Positions 8,837 through 18,769 are shown, counted from the first letter of the stretch. The stretch is DNA of 64,000 bases from Kineococcus terrestris (GCF_041020765.1 NZ_JBEUEJ010000007.1); one strand, 5' to 3'. The notes: generated from the letters alone by a model not told the origin. Numbers and translations: made by a program.

Positions 8837-11355
8837 GCCGCACCGCACCCCCGTCCGCAGCCCCCGCGGCGGCACCCGCCACGGCGGGGCCGTCGGGGGT
8901 CGTCATGACCCACCGCCAGGTGCTGGAGGCGCTCTCCGGCCTCCTGCTCGGCATGTTCGTGGCGATCCTCAGCTCCACCGTCGTCTCCAACGCCCTGCCC
9001 CGCATCGTCAGCGACCTCGACGGCACCGAGTCCGGCTACACGTGGGTCGTCACCGCGGCCCTGCTGGCCACGACGATCTCCACCCCGATCTGGGGCAAAC
9101 TGTCCGACCTCTTCTCCAAGAAGCTGCTCGTGCAGGTCGCCCTGGTGGTCTTCGTCGTGGCCTCCGCCATCGCCGGGCTCAGCCAGAGCATGGCCATGCT
9201 CATCACGATGCGCGTCTTCCAGGGCCTCGGCGCCGGCGGCCTGACCGCCCTGGCCCAGGTCATCCTCGCCTCGATGGTCTCCCCCCGCGAGCGCGGGCGG
9301 TACTCCGGCTACCTGGGTGCCACCTTCGCCCTGGCGACCGTCGGCGGCCCGCTCATCGGCGGCGTCGTCACCGAGCACCTGTCCTGGCACTGGTGCTTCT
9401 ACGTCGGCGTCCCCTTCGCGGTCGCCGCCTTCGTCGTGCTGCAGAAGACCCTCGACCTGCCGGTGGTGCGCCGCGAGGTCCGCATCGACTACGCCGGCGC
9501 CCTGCTCATCGCCGCCGGCGTGTCCTCCCTGCTGGTCTGGGTGTCGCTGGCCGGGCACCAGTTCGACTGGGCCTCCTGGCAGACCGCCGCGATGGTCGCC
9601 GGCGGCGTCGTGCTCCTGGCCGTGGCCGTGCTCGTGGAGAGCCGCGTGGCCGACCCGGTCATCCCCGTGCGCTTCTTCCGCAACCCCACCGTCGTGCTGT
9701 CGGCCCTGGCCAGCCTGTTCGTCGGCGTCGCCATGTTCGGCGGCACCATCTTCCTCAGCCAGTACTTCCAGCTGGCGCGCGGCGAGACGCCGACGATGTC
9801 CGGCCTGCTGACCCTGCCGATGATCGTCGGGCTGTTCCTGTCGTCCACGATCGCCGGGCAGGTCATCACCCGCACCGGCCGCTGGAAGGGCTGGATCGTC
9901 ACCGGCGGAGTCCTGCTGACCGCGGGCCTGGGCCTCATGGGCACCGTGGAGTGGGACACCCGCTACTGGGTGCTGGCGCCGTGGATGTTCCTCATCGGCA
10001 CCGGCGTCGGCATGATGATGCAGAACCTCGTGCTGGCCGTGCAGAACGTCATCGAGCCGCGCGACCTGGGCGCCGCGAGCTCCTTCGTGGCCTTCGCCCG
10101 CACCCTCGGCGGCGCCATCGGCGTCTCGGCCCTGGGCGCCGTCCTGGCCCACCGCGTCGAGGACCACCTCGTCAGCGGCTTCACCGCCGCCGGGATCGAC
10201 CCGGCCGCCCTCGGCGGCGACACCCGCGGCATCCCGGACCTGGCGACGATCCCCGAGCCGGCGCGCGGCCTCGTGCAGGCCGCCTACGGCTCCGGGGTCG
10301 CCGACATCTTCCTCGTCGCCGCGCCCTTCGCGCTGCTCGCCCTCGTCGTCTCGCTGTTCTTCAAGGAGGTGGCCCTGCGCGGGCCCGCGCAGCCGGGGGA
10401 CGCGGCGACCGGCGGCGACGCCGCCCAGGAGCCCCGGCAGACGCAGGAGTGGTCGACCTCCCCGGCCGAGCGCGCCGAGCGCGCCGAGCGCGCCGAGCGG
10501 GACGCGACCGCCGGCGACGGCGGCACCGGCCTGCACGTGGGCGGCACCGTCACCCACCACGACAGCCGCCCCCTGGCCGGGGCCGTCGTCACCCTCGCCG
10601 ACCAGTCCGGCCGCCAGGTGGCGCGCACCACCAGCGACCAGGACGGCACCTACCGCCTGCCCGTGCCCACGGGCGGCACCTACCTGCTCATCGTCGCCGC
10701 CGACCACGTCGCGCCCTCCGCGCAGCTCGTGGCCGTCGGCGACCGGCCCGCCGTCCGCGACGTCGTCCTCGCCGGCCGCTCGGCCATCACCGGGCGCGTC
10801 CTGGGCCACGACACCCGCACCGACGCCCACACCGGCGTGCCCGGCGCGCTGGTGACGCTGACCGACGTGACCGGCGAGGTCGTGGGCGCCACCCGCACCG
10901 ACGGCGGCGGCGGCTACGCCTTCGACCAGCTGCGCGGCGGCAGCTACGTCCTCACCGCCCGCAGCGAGGAGCACCGCCCGCTGGCCCGCAGCGTCGACGT
11001 GCCCGACTCCGGGGCGCTGGCGTGCGACCTGCTGCTGACCGGCGGGGGGCGCCTGACCGGCGCCGTGGTCGCCGCCAGCGACGGCCGGCGCCTGAAGGAG
11101 GCCACCGTCACCCTCGTCGACGCCGAGGGGCAGGTGGTCGCCGCCACCACCACCGGCGAGGACGGCGAGTACGCCTTCGAGGACCTCGCGGGCGGCCACT
11201 ACACCCTCACGGCCGCCGGCTACGCCCCCGTGGCCACCGGCGTGGACGTGGAGGAGGACGCCGTCTGCGCCGTCCAGGTCCACCTCGGCACCGGCGCGAC
11301 CGGCGCGACCGACGGGGTCGACGTGCGCGAGGGCGCCCTGCCGGGGCAGCGGTGA
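8833..11355 (+). CDS. DHA2-type MFS exporter with three C-terminal carboxypeptidase-regulatory-like domains
   Basis: An 840-aa protein. Residues 1 to about 520 form a 14-helix drug:H+ antiporter of the EmrB/QacA type, with GKLSDLFSKK as motif A and GGPLIGG in motif C. After the last helix comes a hydrophilic linker with an AER repeat, then three tandem beta-sandwich repeats (about 566-650, 651-739, 740-825). Each contains a V(A)GA-VTL...G...TDGxYxF/L...G-Y-L pattern, as in carboxypeptidase D regulatory or Cna-B-like domains. The start ATG overlaps the marR stop; AGAGGA lies four bases upstream. Substrate unknown. The tail is cytoplasmic if the 14-helix topology holds, which is odd for domains usually found outside cells. 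Confidence 0.88.
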   Translation: MSRTAPPSAAPAAAPATAGPSGVVMTHRQVLEALSGLLLGMFVAILSSTVVSNALPRIVSDLDGTESGYTWVVTAALLATTISTPIWGKLSDLFSKKLLVQVALVVFVVASAIAGLSQSMAMLITMRVFQGLGAGGLTALAQVILASMVSPRERGRYSGYLGATFALATVGGPLIGGVVTEHLSWHWCFYVGVPFAVAAFVVLQKTLDLPVVRREVRIDYAGALLIAAGVSSLLVWVSLAGHQFDWASWQTAAMVAGGVVLLAVAVLVESRVADPVIPVRFFRNPTVVLSALASLFVGVAMFGGTIFLSQYFQLARGETPTMSGLLTLPMIVGLFLSSTIAGQVITRTGRWKGWIVTGGVLLTAGLGLMGTVEWDTRYWVLAPWMFLIGTGVGMMMQNLVLAVQNVIEPRDLGAASSFVAFARTLGGAIGVSALGAVLAHRVEDHLVSGFTAAGIDPAALGGDTRGIPDLATIPEPARGLVQAAYGSGVADIFLVAAPFALLALVVSLFFKEVALRGPAQPGDAATGGDAAQEPRQTQEWSTSPAERAERAERAERDATAGDGGTGLHVGGTVTHHDSRPLAGAVVTLADQSGRQVARTTSDQDGTYRLPVPTGGTYLLIVAADHVAPSAQLVAVGDRPAVRDVVLAGRSAITGRVLGHDTRTDAHTGVPGALVTLTDVTGEVVGATRTDGGGGYAFDQLRGGSYVLTARSEEHRPLARSVDVPDSGALACDLLLTGGGRLTGAVVAASDGRRLKEATVTLVDAEGQVVAATTTGEDGEYAFEDLAGGHYTLTAAGYAPVATGVDVEEDAVCAVQVHLGTGATGATDGVDVREGALPGQR
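10463..10499 (+). repeat. 9-bp tandem repeat coding for AER units in the MFS linker
   Basis: About four tandem copies of GAGCGCGCC-type units encode Glu-Arg-Ala repeats between the last membrane helix and the first beta-sandwich repeat. Such in-frame minisatellites often vary in copy number. Confidence 0.6.
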
Positions 11356-12158
11356 CCGCCACCACCGGCACCGGGCGGGTGCGGACCCGGGAGGGCTGGC
11401 CGGTCGCCGGCGCGGCCGTCACCCTCCTGGGCCCCGACGGGCACCAGGCCGCCCGCGGCGTCACCGGCGGCGACGGCACCTTCCGCCTGACGGACGTGCC
11501 GGCGGGCGCGGCCACCCTGCTGGTGGCCGCCCCCGCGCACGAGCCGCGCGCCAGCGCCGTCACCGCGCCCGCCGACGGGTCCTGGCAGCTGGGCGACCTC
11601 GTGCTCGCGCGCACCGGCGGCGGGGACGTGCCGCCCCCGGGCGTCTGGGACGTCGACACCGCCCACTCCACGATCGCCGCGCGCGCCCAGCACCTGGGGT
11701 TCGCGGCGGTCAACGGCCGCTTCGACGACTTCACCGGCGTCATCACCGTCCCGGCCGACCACGCGGCGGCGAGCGTGGAGGTCGAGATCGCCGCCGCCTC
11801 GATCGCCACGGGCAACGCCCAGCGCGACGCGCACCTTCGCTCGGGCGACTTCCTCGACGTCGCCCGCCACCCGCACCTGCGGTTCACCGGCTCCGGACCG
11901 CGCCGCGGCGCGGACGGCTGGACGCTGCCCGGGCGGCTGACCCTGCTGGACGTGACCCGGCCGGTGGAGCTGGCGTTCACCTACGCCGGCAGCGGCCCGG
12001 ACCCGTGGGGCGGCACCCGCGCGGCCTTCACCGCGACCACCGAGCTGCGGCGGGAGGACTTCCGGATGAACTGGAACCAGGCCGTCGGCGTGGGCGTGGC
12101 GGTCCTCGGCACGACCCTGAAGGTCACCGTGGACGTCGAGGCCGTCCTGCGGACCTGA
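11352..12158 (+). CDS. YceI-family protein with an N-terminal carboxypeptidase-regulatory-like domain
   Basis: A 268-aa protein. Residues about 6-92 form one beta-sandwich repeat (GWPVAGAAVTLLGPDG...GDGTFRLTDVPAG) very like the three repeats on the preceding MFS exporter. From about residue 98 the YceI lipocalin-like barrel follows (WDVDTAHSTI, GRFDDFTGVI, RHPHLRFTG, LTLLDVTRPVEL), a fold that binds isoprenoids or other hydrophobic ligands. GTG 11352 overlaps the MFS stop (GTGA). No signal peptide is visible, so it may be cytoplasmic. The shared accessory domain suggests it works with the exporter, perhaps as a lipid or substrate carrier. Confidence 0.85.
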   Translation: MTATTGTGRVRTREGWPVAGAAVTLLGPDGHQAARGVTGGDGTFRLTDVPAGAATLLVAAPAHEPRASAVTAPADGSWQLGDLVLARTGGGDVPPPGVWDVDTAHSTIAARAQHLGFAAVNGRFDDFTGVITVPADHAAASVEVEIAAASIATGNAQRDAHLRSGDFLDVARHPHLRFTGSGPRRGADGWTLPGRLTLLDVTRPVELAFTYAGSGPDPWGGTRAAFTATTELRREDFRMNWNQAVGVGVAVLGTTLKVTVDVEAVLRT

Positions 12159-12164
12159 CGGCGG

Positions 12165-12224
12165 CCGCGACGCGACGAGGCCCGCCCGGGGAGCGTTCCC
12201 CGGGCGGGCCTCGTCGCGTCGCGG
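12165..12224. terminator. 27-bp perfect hairpin, bidirectional terminator
   Basis: Arms 12165-12191 and 12198-12224 are exact complements over 27 bp with a 6-base loop (AGCGTT). It fills the space between the convergent yceI and clpX genes, starting 6 bases after one stop and ending 1 base before the other. No T tract on either side. Confidence 0.85.
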
Positions 12225-12225
12225 C

Positions 12226-13515
<1,290 letters not shown>

Positions 13516-13630
13516 CGACGCCGTCCTCTCCTCGTGCTGCCGTCCGGGCGGTGCGCCCGGCGCCCCGTCACCGGAGCGTCACGTCCCCTCCACGCTACCT
13601 GCCGGGGAGGCGTGCCTGACCCATTAGACG

Positions 13631-13668
13631 CCCCGGGGGGAGCCGGTGCCAGGCCGGTCCCCCCGGGG
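13631..13668 (-). terminator. Hairpin downstream of clpP2
   Basis: Arms CCCCGGGGGGA (13631-13641) and its exact complement (13658-13668), with CCGG pairs inside the 16-base loop. It lies about 54 bases after the clpP2 stop and before clpX, so it likely separates clpP1P2 from clpX. Confidence 0.65.
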
Positions 13669-13721
13669 TACCGCCACCGGAGTGACGGATTGCTGCTGTG
13701 CGGTAACGCTGCGTCGAGAGG

Positions 13722-14360
13722 TCAGCCCTTGCGGCTCTCGAGCACCCCGTCGATGAGGCCGTAGTCCACGGCCTCGCGGGCGGTGAGGAACTTGTCGCGC
13801 TCGATGTCGCCGCGCACCTGCTCCACGGACCGCTTCGAGTGCTTGGCCAGGGTCTCCTCCAGCCACTCGCGCATCCGCAGGATCTCCCGCGCCTGGATCT
13901 CCAGGTCGGAGGCCTGGCCGTAGTCCCCGCCGGCCATCGCCGGCTGGTGGATGAGGATGCGGGAGTTGGGCAGCGCGAACCGCTTGCCCGGGCTGCCCGC
14001 GGCCAGCAGCACCGCCGCGGCCGAGGCGGCCTGGCCCATGCAGTACGTCTGGATCTGCGGGCGGATGTACATCATCGTGTCGTAGATCGCCGTCAGCGCC
14101 GTGAAGGAGCCGCCCGGCGAGTTGATGTACATGACGATGTCGCGCTCGGGGTCCTGCGACTCCAGCACGATCAGCTGGGCGATGATGTCGTCCGCCGACG
14201 CGTCGTCCACCTGCACGCCGAGGAAGATGATCCGGTCCTCGAACAGCTTGGTGTACGGGTCCGAGCGCTTCATCCCGTAGGACGTGCGCTCCTCGAACTG
14301 CGGCAGCACGTAGCGCGCCGACGGCGCGAGGGCGGGGTCGAACCGGCTGTACTGGTCCAC
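13722..14360 (-). CDS. clpP2: ATP-dependent Clp protease proteolytic subunit ClpP2
   Basis: A 212-aa serine protease subunit. In actinobacteria ClpP1 and ClpP2 form a mixed two-ring tetradecamer that is active only together. The catalytic triad is visible: Ser113 (GQAASAAAV), His138 (LIHQP) and Asp185 (GDIERDK). I chose GTG 14360 because AGGAGG (14368-14373) sits seven bases upstream; the reading frame is open further, but those extra codons overlap clpP1 and lack a ribosome site. The gene is 49 bases after clpP1 on the same strand. Confidence 0.95.
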   Translation of the reverse strand: MDQYSRFDPALAPSARYVLPQFEERTSYGMKRSDPYTKLFEDRIIFLGVQVDDASADDIIAQLIVLESQDPERDIVMYINSPGGSFTALTAIYDTMMYIRPQIQTYCMGQAASAAAVLLAAGSPGKRFALPNSRILIHQPAMAGGDYGQASDLEIQAREILRMREWLEETLAKHSKRSVEQVRGDIERDKFLTAREAVDYGLIDGVLESRKG

Positions 14361-14409
14361 GGGGGGGCCTCCTGCGGTGACGGGTCGCTCGGTCGGGCGC
14401 TGGAAGGGG

Positions 14410-15051
14410 TCACGCACCGGTGCCACCCCCGCCGGTGACCTCGCTGGAGCGGCCGACGACGTGGTCGATGAGGCCGTAGTCGCGCGCCTCCTCCGCCGTG
14501 AACCAGCGGTCCCGGTCGGAGTCGGTCGTGATCTTGTCGTACGTCTGACCGCTGTGCTGGGCGATCAGCTCGGCCATCTGCCGCTTGGTCATGATGATCT
14601 GCTCGGCGAGGATCTTGATGTCGCTGGCCGAGCCGCCCAGGCCGCCCAGCGGCTGGTGCATCATGATCTTCGCGTGCGGCAGCGCCGAGCGCTTGCCGGG
14701 GGCGCCGGCGCAGAGCAGGAACTGCCCCATCGACGCCGCCAGGCCCGTGGCGATGGTCGCCACGTCCGGCTTGATGTACTGCATGGTGTCGTAGATCGAC
14801 ATCCCCGCGGAGACCGATCCGCCCGGGGAGTTGATGTACATGTAGATGTCCGCGTCCGGGTCCTCCGCGGCCAGCAGCAGCAGCTGCGCGCAGATGGCGT
14901 TGGCCATCTCGTCGCGGACCTCGGAACCCAGCCAGATGATCCGCTGCTGCAGCAGCCGCTGGTAGACGTTGTCGTCCAGGCCCATCCCGGGCTGGTTCGC
15001 CCGGGCCTGCTGCGGCGTCACCAGTCCCGGTGCGCTCACCAACTCGCTCAC
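14410..15051 (-). CDS. clpP1: ATP-dependent Clp protease proteolytic subunit ClpP1
   Basis: A 213-aa partner of ClpP2. Catalytic Ser107 (LAASMGQF), His132 (MMHQPLGG) and Asp177 (TTDSDRDRW) are present. GTG 15051 is preferred: an AGGG lies just upstream, and the N-terminus then has a short propeptide-like stretch before GLDDNVYQRLL, where mature ClpP1 begins. Met23 is an alternative start. First gene of the clpP1-clpP2 pair, downstream of tig. ClgR-type regulation is usual in actinobacteria, but I did not identify a clear ClgR box. Confidence 0.94.
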   Translation of the reverse strand: MSELVSAPGLVTPQQARANQPGMGLDDNVYQRLLQQRIIWLGSEVRDEMANAICAQLLLLAAEDPDADIYMYINSPGGSVSAGMSIYDTMQYIKPDVATIATGLAASMGQFLLCAGAPGKRSALPHAKIMMHQPLGGLGGSASDIKILAEQIIMTKRQMAELIAQHSGQTYDKITTDSDRDRWFTAEEARDYGLIDHVVGRSSEVTGGGGTGA

Positions 15052-15173
15052 GATCCCTGGCCCTCTCCGGTGTCGACCACCCCCGAGGTCTCGGGGGCCG
15101 GCGGTGGAGCCGCCGATCTCGATCGACCCTAACGCGGGGCCCGGACGGGCCACCCCCGCACCACCGCCGTTTC

Positions 15174-15211
15174 GCTGTGGGCGCACCGCGACGGTGCGGT
15201 GCTCCCACAGC
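15174..15211 (-). terminator. Two-part hairpin downstream of tig
   Basis: Outer arms GCTGTGGG (15174-15181) and CCCACAGC (15204-15211) enclose inner arms CGCACCG and CGGTGCG with a 3-base loop and a 5-base bulge. It lies 31 bases after the tig stop on the minus strand. Confidence 0.65.
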
Positions 15212-15241
15212 GGCGGGCCCGGGAGCGGACCCGGTGGCGGC

Positions 15242-16684
15242 TCAGGCCTTCTGCTCGCCCTCGGCGCTGTCGTCCGCGGACTGCGCGGCGTCGGCGGCCT
15301 CCTGCGCGTCGTCGCCGGTCGGGTCGACGGTCTCGCCCTCCTCGGGCACGGGGCCCTCGGCGACGACGTCGCTCGTCACGGCGTCGGTGTCGGCGCCCCC
15401 GGCCTCGTCGTCCTGACCGCCCACGAGCTCCTCCAGGTCCACCACGGCGCCCGAGGCGTCGGTCACGGTCGCCTTCTCCATCGCCACGGCCAGCGCCTTG
15501 CGGCGGCGGACCTCGGAGACCATCGCCGGCACCTGGCCGGCGCTGTCCATCGCCTGGATGAACTGCTGCGGCTGCATGCCGTACTGCTGGGCCTGGCCCA
15601 CGAGGTACTCGATGAGCTCCTCCTGCTCCACGCCGACCTCCTCGCGGTCGGCGAGGGCGTCCAGCAGCAGCTGGCTCTTCAGCGCCTCCTGCGTGCTGGT
15701 GGTCACCTCGGCGCGGTGCTCGTCGTCCTGCAGGCGGTTCTCCTGCTCGAGGTGGCGGTGCACCTCGGCCTCGACCAGGGACTGCGGCACGGGCACCTCG
15801 ACGAGCTCGAGCAGGCGGGCCAGGACCTTGTCGCGGGCCTGGATGCCCTGCTCGAACTTCTTGGACTGCTCCACCTGCCCGCGCAGGTCGGCGCGCAGCT
15901 CCTCCAGCGTGTCGAACTCGCTGGCCATCTGGGCGAAGTCGTCGTCGGCCTCGGGCAGCACGCGCTCCTTCACCGACTGCACGGTGACGGTGATCTGCGC
16001 GTCCTGGCCCTTGCGGTCACCACCGGCCAGCGGGGCGGTGAAGGTCGTCGACTCCCCCGCCGACAGGCCCGTCAGCGCCTCGTCGATGCCGATGATCATG
16101 TTGCCCTGGCCGACCTGGTACGAGATGCCGGAGGCGGTCTCGATCTCCTCGCCGTCGATCTCGGCGCGCAGGTCGATCGAGACGAAGTCGCCGTCGCCGG
16201 CGGCGCGCTCGACGCCGGTCAGGGTGCCGAAGCGCTCGCGCAGCGCCGTCAGGCGCGCCTCGACGTCCTCGTCGGCGATCTGCAGGTCGTCCACGGAGAC
16301 CTCGAGGTCCTCCAGCGCCGGCAGCTCCAGCACCGGGCGGACGTCGACCTCGACGGAGAACTTCAGGTCCCCGCCGTCCTTCGGGTCGGGGACCTGGCCG
16401 ACGTCGACCGTCGGCTGGCCCAGCGGGCGGATGTCGGAGGACTCGACGGCCTGCTGGTAGAACTTCGGCAGGGCCTCGTTGACGGCCTCCTGGATCACGG
16501 CCGCGCGGCCGAAGCGCTGGTCGATGACGCGCGCGGGCACCTTGCCCCGGCGGAAGCCCGGCACCTGCACCTGACCCGCGATGGTCTTGTAGGCCGCGTC
16601 GAGGTCCGGCTTCAGCTCGTCGTAGCCGACCTCGACGGTCAGCTTCACCCGGGTCGGGTTGAGGGTCTCGACGTCGCTCTTCAC
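15242..16684 (-). CDS. tig: Trigger factor
   Basis: A 480-aa ribosome-bound chaperone and peptidyl-prolyl isomerase. The ribosome-docking signature appears as GFRRGKVP in the N-terminal domain, the FKBP-like domain spans roughly 155-245 (GDFVSIDLRAEIDG...GQGNMIIGIDEAL), and the helical substrate-binding domain follows. The last 50 or so residues are very acidic and alanine-rich, a common actinobacterial extension. The start is GTG 16684 with AGGAGAG eight bases upstream; the frame stays open upstream only because it crosses the tRNA-Pro gene in antisense. Position next to clpP1 is the usual actinobacterial order. Confidence 0.96.
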   Translation of the reverse strand: MKSDVETLNPTRVKLTVEVGYDELKPDLDAAYKTIAGQVQVPGFRRGKVPARVIDQRFGRAAVIQEAVNEALPKFYQQAVESSDIRPLGQPTVDVGQVPDPKDGGDLKFSVEVDVRPVLELPALEDLEVSVDDLQIADEDVEARLTALRERFGTLTGVERAAGDGDFVSIDLRAEIDGEEIETASGISYQVGQGNMIIGIDEALTGLSAGESTTFTAPLAGGDRKGQDAQITVTVQSVKERVLPEADDDFAQMASEFDTLEELRADLRGQVEQSKKFEQGIQARDKVLARLLELVEVPVPQSLVEAEVHRHLEQENRLQDDEHRAEVTTSTQEALKSQLLLDALADREEVGVEQEELIEYLVGQAQQYGMQPQQFIQAMDSAGQVPAMVSEVRRRKALAVAMEKATVTDASGAVVDLEELVGGQDDEAGGADTDAVTSDVVAEGPVPEEGETVDPTGDDAQEAADAAQSADDSAEGEQKA

Positions 16685-16841
16685 AGCGGGGCTCTCCTGG
16701 GGTCTCTCCGCCTCGCGGAGGTCGTGGTCAGGCGTGCGGGCGCCGGGGGACGGCCCCGGCGCACCGCAGAAGCCTAGCCGTCCGCGCCGGGGACCCTTCA
16801 CGGCGCAGCAGCCCCGCAGCTCGCGGGTGCCGCGCCGTCCG

Positions 16842-16915
16842 TCGGGGTACCCGGATTCGAACCGGGGGCCTTCCGCTCCCAAAGCGGACGCGCTACCAAG
16901 CTGCGCCACACCCCG
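16842..16915 (-). tRNA. tRNA-Pro (anticodon TGG)
   Basis: A 74-base cloverleaf read on the minus strand. The acceptor arm CGGGGTG pairs with TACCCCG (last pair a G-T wobble), the D arm contains GCGCAGCTTGGTAGCGC, the anticodon loop is TTTGGGA between TCCGC and GCGGA, and the T arm carries GGTTCGAATCC. The discriminator base is A; CCA is not encoded. Confidence 0.96.
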
Positions 16916-17025
16916 CGCGCGCCGGCGACCTCACCGGGGCACGGGCACGAGGCTACCCCCGGGGACCCGATAGGCTGGGACCGGCGCACGTGCTCCGGGG
17001 TCGCCCGGGCGCTGCGGTGCGCCGC

Positions 17026-17096
17026 GCGGGCGTAGCTCAATGGTAGAGCCCTAGTCTTCCAAACTAGCTACGCGGGTTCGATTCCCGTCGCCCGCT
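17026..17096 (+). tRNA. tRNA-Gly (anticodon TCC)
   Basis: A 71-base cloverleaf. The acceptor arm GCGGGCG pairs with CGCCCGC, the anticodon loop is CTTCCAA between CTAGT and ACTAG, the T arm carries GGTTCGATTCC, and the discriminator is T. CCA is not encoded. A TAGGCT -10-like box at 16971-16976 may belong to its promoter. The opposite-strand EVE-type gene ends inside it. Confidence 0.96.
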
Positions 17097-17490
17097 CCGC
17101 ACCACCGGGCCAGCCCACCTCGACGTCGAGGTGGGCGGCCAGCGCGGCCAGCTGCCGGTGGTCCAGGTACGACGGGTTGCCGCCCACCGGCACGCGCACC
17201 ACCTCCGCCCGCGCCAGCGCGGGGTCCGCCAGCAGCAGCGCGCGGGGCACCGGCTCCTCCAGCACCCGCACCGCCACCCGCACGCGCAGCCCCGCGTCGG
17301 CCGCGGTCACGACCTCCCCCACCGCGCGCACCCCGGCCGAGGCGCCGCTGGCCCACAGCAGGCACGCGTCGCCCGCGCGCACGAGGTCCGCCCGGTAGGT
17401 GCGGTGCAGGCAGCGCTCCAGCGTCCCGGCCCGCGCGCCGCCCAGCAGCTCGACCGGGTCGGTGCGGGTCTTCAGGACCCAGCACGCCAC
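17068..17490 (-). CDS. Small EVE/PUA-like domain protein
   Basis: A 140-aa protein beginning ACWVLKTRTDP and containing RCLHRTYRADLVRAGDACLLWASG...GVRAVGEV. This matches the pattern of EVE domains (PUA-like folds thought to bind modified bases in RNA or DNA). The stop codon lies inside the divergent tRNA-Gly gene, so the last ten or so codons (ending ATGIEPA) are the tRNA read in antisense. The start is uncertain: GTG 17490 puts the domain right at the N-terminus, GTG 17523 adds 11 residues; neither has a good Shine-Dalgarno. It is divergent from glycerate kinase. Function unknown. Confidence 0.6.
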   Translation of the reverse strand: MACWVLKTRTDPVELLGGARAGTLERCLHRTYRADLVRAGDACLLWASGASAGVRAVGEVVTAADAGLRVRVAVRVLEEPVPRALLLADPALARAEVVRVPVGGNPSYLDHRQLAALAAHLDVEVGWPGGAERATGIEPA

Positions 17491-17572
17491 GTCCCCGCGC
17501 TGCAGCCGCGCCGTCCGCCCCACCCGGGCAGGGGACCACGTCCTCGGCGCGCCCGCCTGGCAAGCTCGCAGC

Positions 17573-18769
17573 GTGCTCCTGCCGACACCGCCGACACCGC
17601 CGGTCCACGTCGTCCTCGCCCCGGACAAGTTCAAGGGCTCCCTCACGGCCGTCGAGGTGGCCGCCCGCCTCGAGGACGGGCTGCGGGCGGGGTTCACCGC
17701 CGGCGGCGGGGCGCCCGGGGCGCTGGAGGTGGTGCGGCTGCCGGTGGCCGACGGCGGCGAGGGCACCGTGGACGCCCTCCTGGCCGAGGGCTGGCGGCCG
17801 CTGCGGGTGCGCGTCGCCGGCCCCACGGGCGAGCCCGTCGACGCCGTCGTGGCCCGCGAGCCCGGCGGCCCCGGCGCCGTCGTGGAGATGGCGCAGGCCT
17901 CCGGGCTGGACCGGCTGCCCGGCGGGGTGCGCGCCCCGCTGACCGCCGGCACCCGCGGCACCGGCGAGCTCGTGCGCGCCGCCCTGGACGACGGCGCCCG
18001 CCGCCTCGTCCTGGCCGTGGGCGGCAGCGCCTCCACCGACGGCGGCGCCGGTCTGCTCGCCGCCCTGGGCGCGCGGCTGCTCGACGCGGACGGGCGCGAC
18101 CTGCCCGGCGGCGGTGCGGCCCTGGCGCACCTGGAGCGCCTGGACCTGTCCGGGCTCGACCCGCGCCTGGCGGGGACGGAGGTGGTGCTGGCCGCCGACG
18201 TGGACAACCCGCTGCTCGGCCCGCGCGGCGCCGCCGCGGTGTTCGGGCCGCAGAAGGGCGCGACCGGGGAGGACGTCGCCGCCCTGGACGCGGCCCTGGC
18301 CCGCTTCGCCGACGTCCTGGCCGCCGCGACCGGCACCGACGCGCGCGAGGAGCCCGGTGCGGGCGCCGCCGGCGGCACCGGCCTGGTGGCGCTGGGGATG
18401 CTGGGCGCCCGCCGCCGCCCCGGCGTGGAGGTCGTCCTCGACGTCGTCGGATTCGCGCAGCGCTGCCGCGGCGCGCACCTCGTCGTCACGGGCGAGGGCA
18501 GCTTCGACCGGCAGAGCCTGGGCGGCAAGACCCCGGTCGGCGTGGCCGCCGCCGCCCGCGCGCTGGGCGTGCCGGCGCTCGTGGTCTCCGGCCGGCGCGC
18601 GCTCGCGGAGGAGGAGTGGCGCGCCGCGGGGTTCCTCGACGCGCGGGCCCTCACCGACCGCGAGCCCGACCCGGCCCGCTGCGTCGCGGACGCCGGGCGG
18701 CTCCTGCGCGACCTGGCCGCCGACCTGGGCCGGGAGCTGGCCGCCGACGTCGCGGCCGCGCGGGGCTGA
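17573..18769 (+). CDS. Glycerate kinase (GlxK/GarK family)
   Basis: A 398-aa type II glycerate kinase that phosphorylates D-glycerate to 2-phosphoglycerate, linking glyoxylate or sugar-acid catabolism to glycolysis. Family blocks are visible: APDKFKGSLTAVEVA near the N-terminus, VADGGEGTVDALL, GGSASTDGGAG, and GEGSFDRQSLGGKTPVGVA near the end. The start is GTG 17573; a CAAGCT box ends six bases before it, compatible with a leaderless mRNA, and the family-typical N-terminus follows after about 11 extra residues. It is divergent from the EVE gene by 82 bases and convergent with nei across a tandem-hairpin repeat. Confidence 0.92.
   Translation: MLLPTPPTPPVHVVLAPDKFKGSLTAVEVAARLEDGLRAGFTAGGGAPGALEVVRLPVADGGEGTVDALLAEGWRPLRVRVAGPTGEPVDAVVAREPGGPGAVVEMAQASGLDRLPGGVRAPLTAGTRGTGELVRAALDDGARRLVLAVGGSASTDGGAGLLAALGARLLDADGRDLPGGGAALAHLERLDLSGLDPRLAGTEVVLAADVDNPLLGPRGAAAVFGPQKGATGEDVAALDAALARFADVLAAATGTDAREEPGAGAAGGTGLVALGMLGARRRPGVEVVLDVVGFAQRCRGAHLVVTGEGSFDRQSLGGKTPVGVAAAARALGVPALVVSGRRALAEEEWRAAGFLDARALTDREPDPARCVADAGRLLRDLAADLGRELAADVAAARG

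Noticed and set aside
14361..14426. Longer ClpP2 N-terminus
   Set aside because: It would overlap clpP1, and the AGGAGG at 14368-14373 clearly serves GTG 14360.
16685..16909. N-terminal extension of trigger factor by 75 residues
   Set aside because: The extension crosses the tRNA-Pro gene; GTG 16684 has a good Shine-Dalgarno and gives the normal N-terminus.
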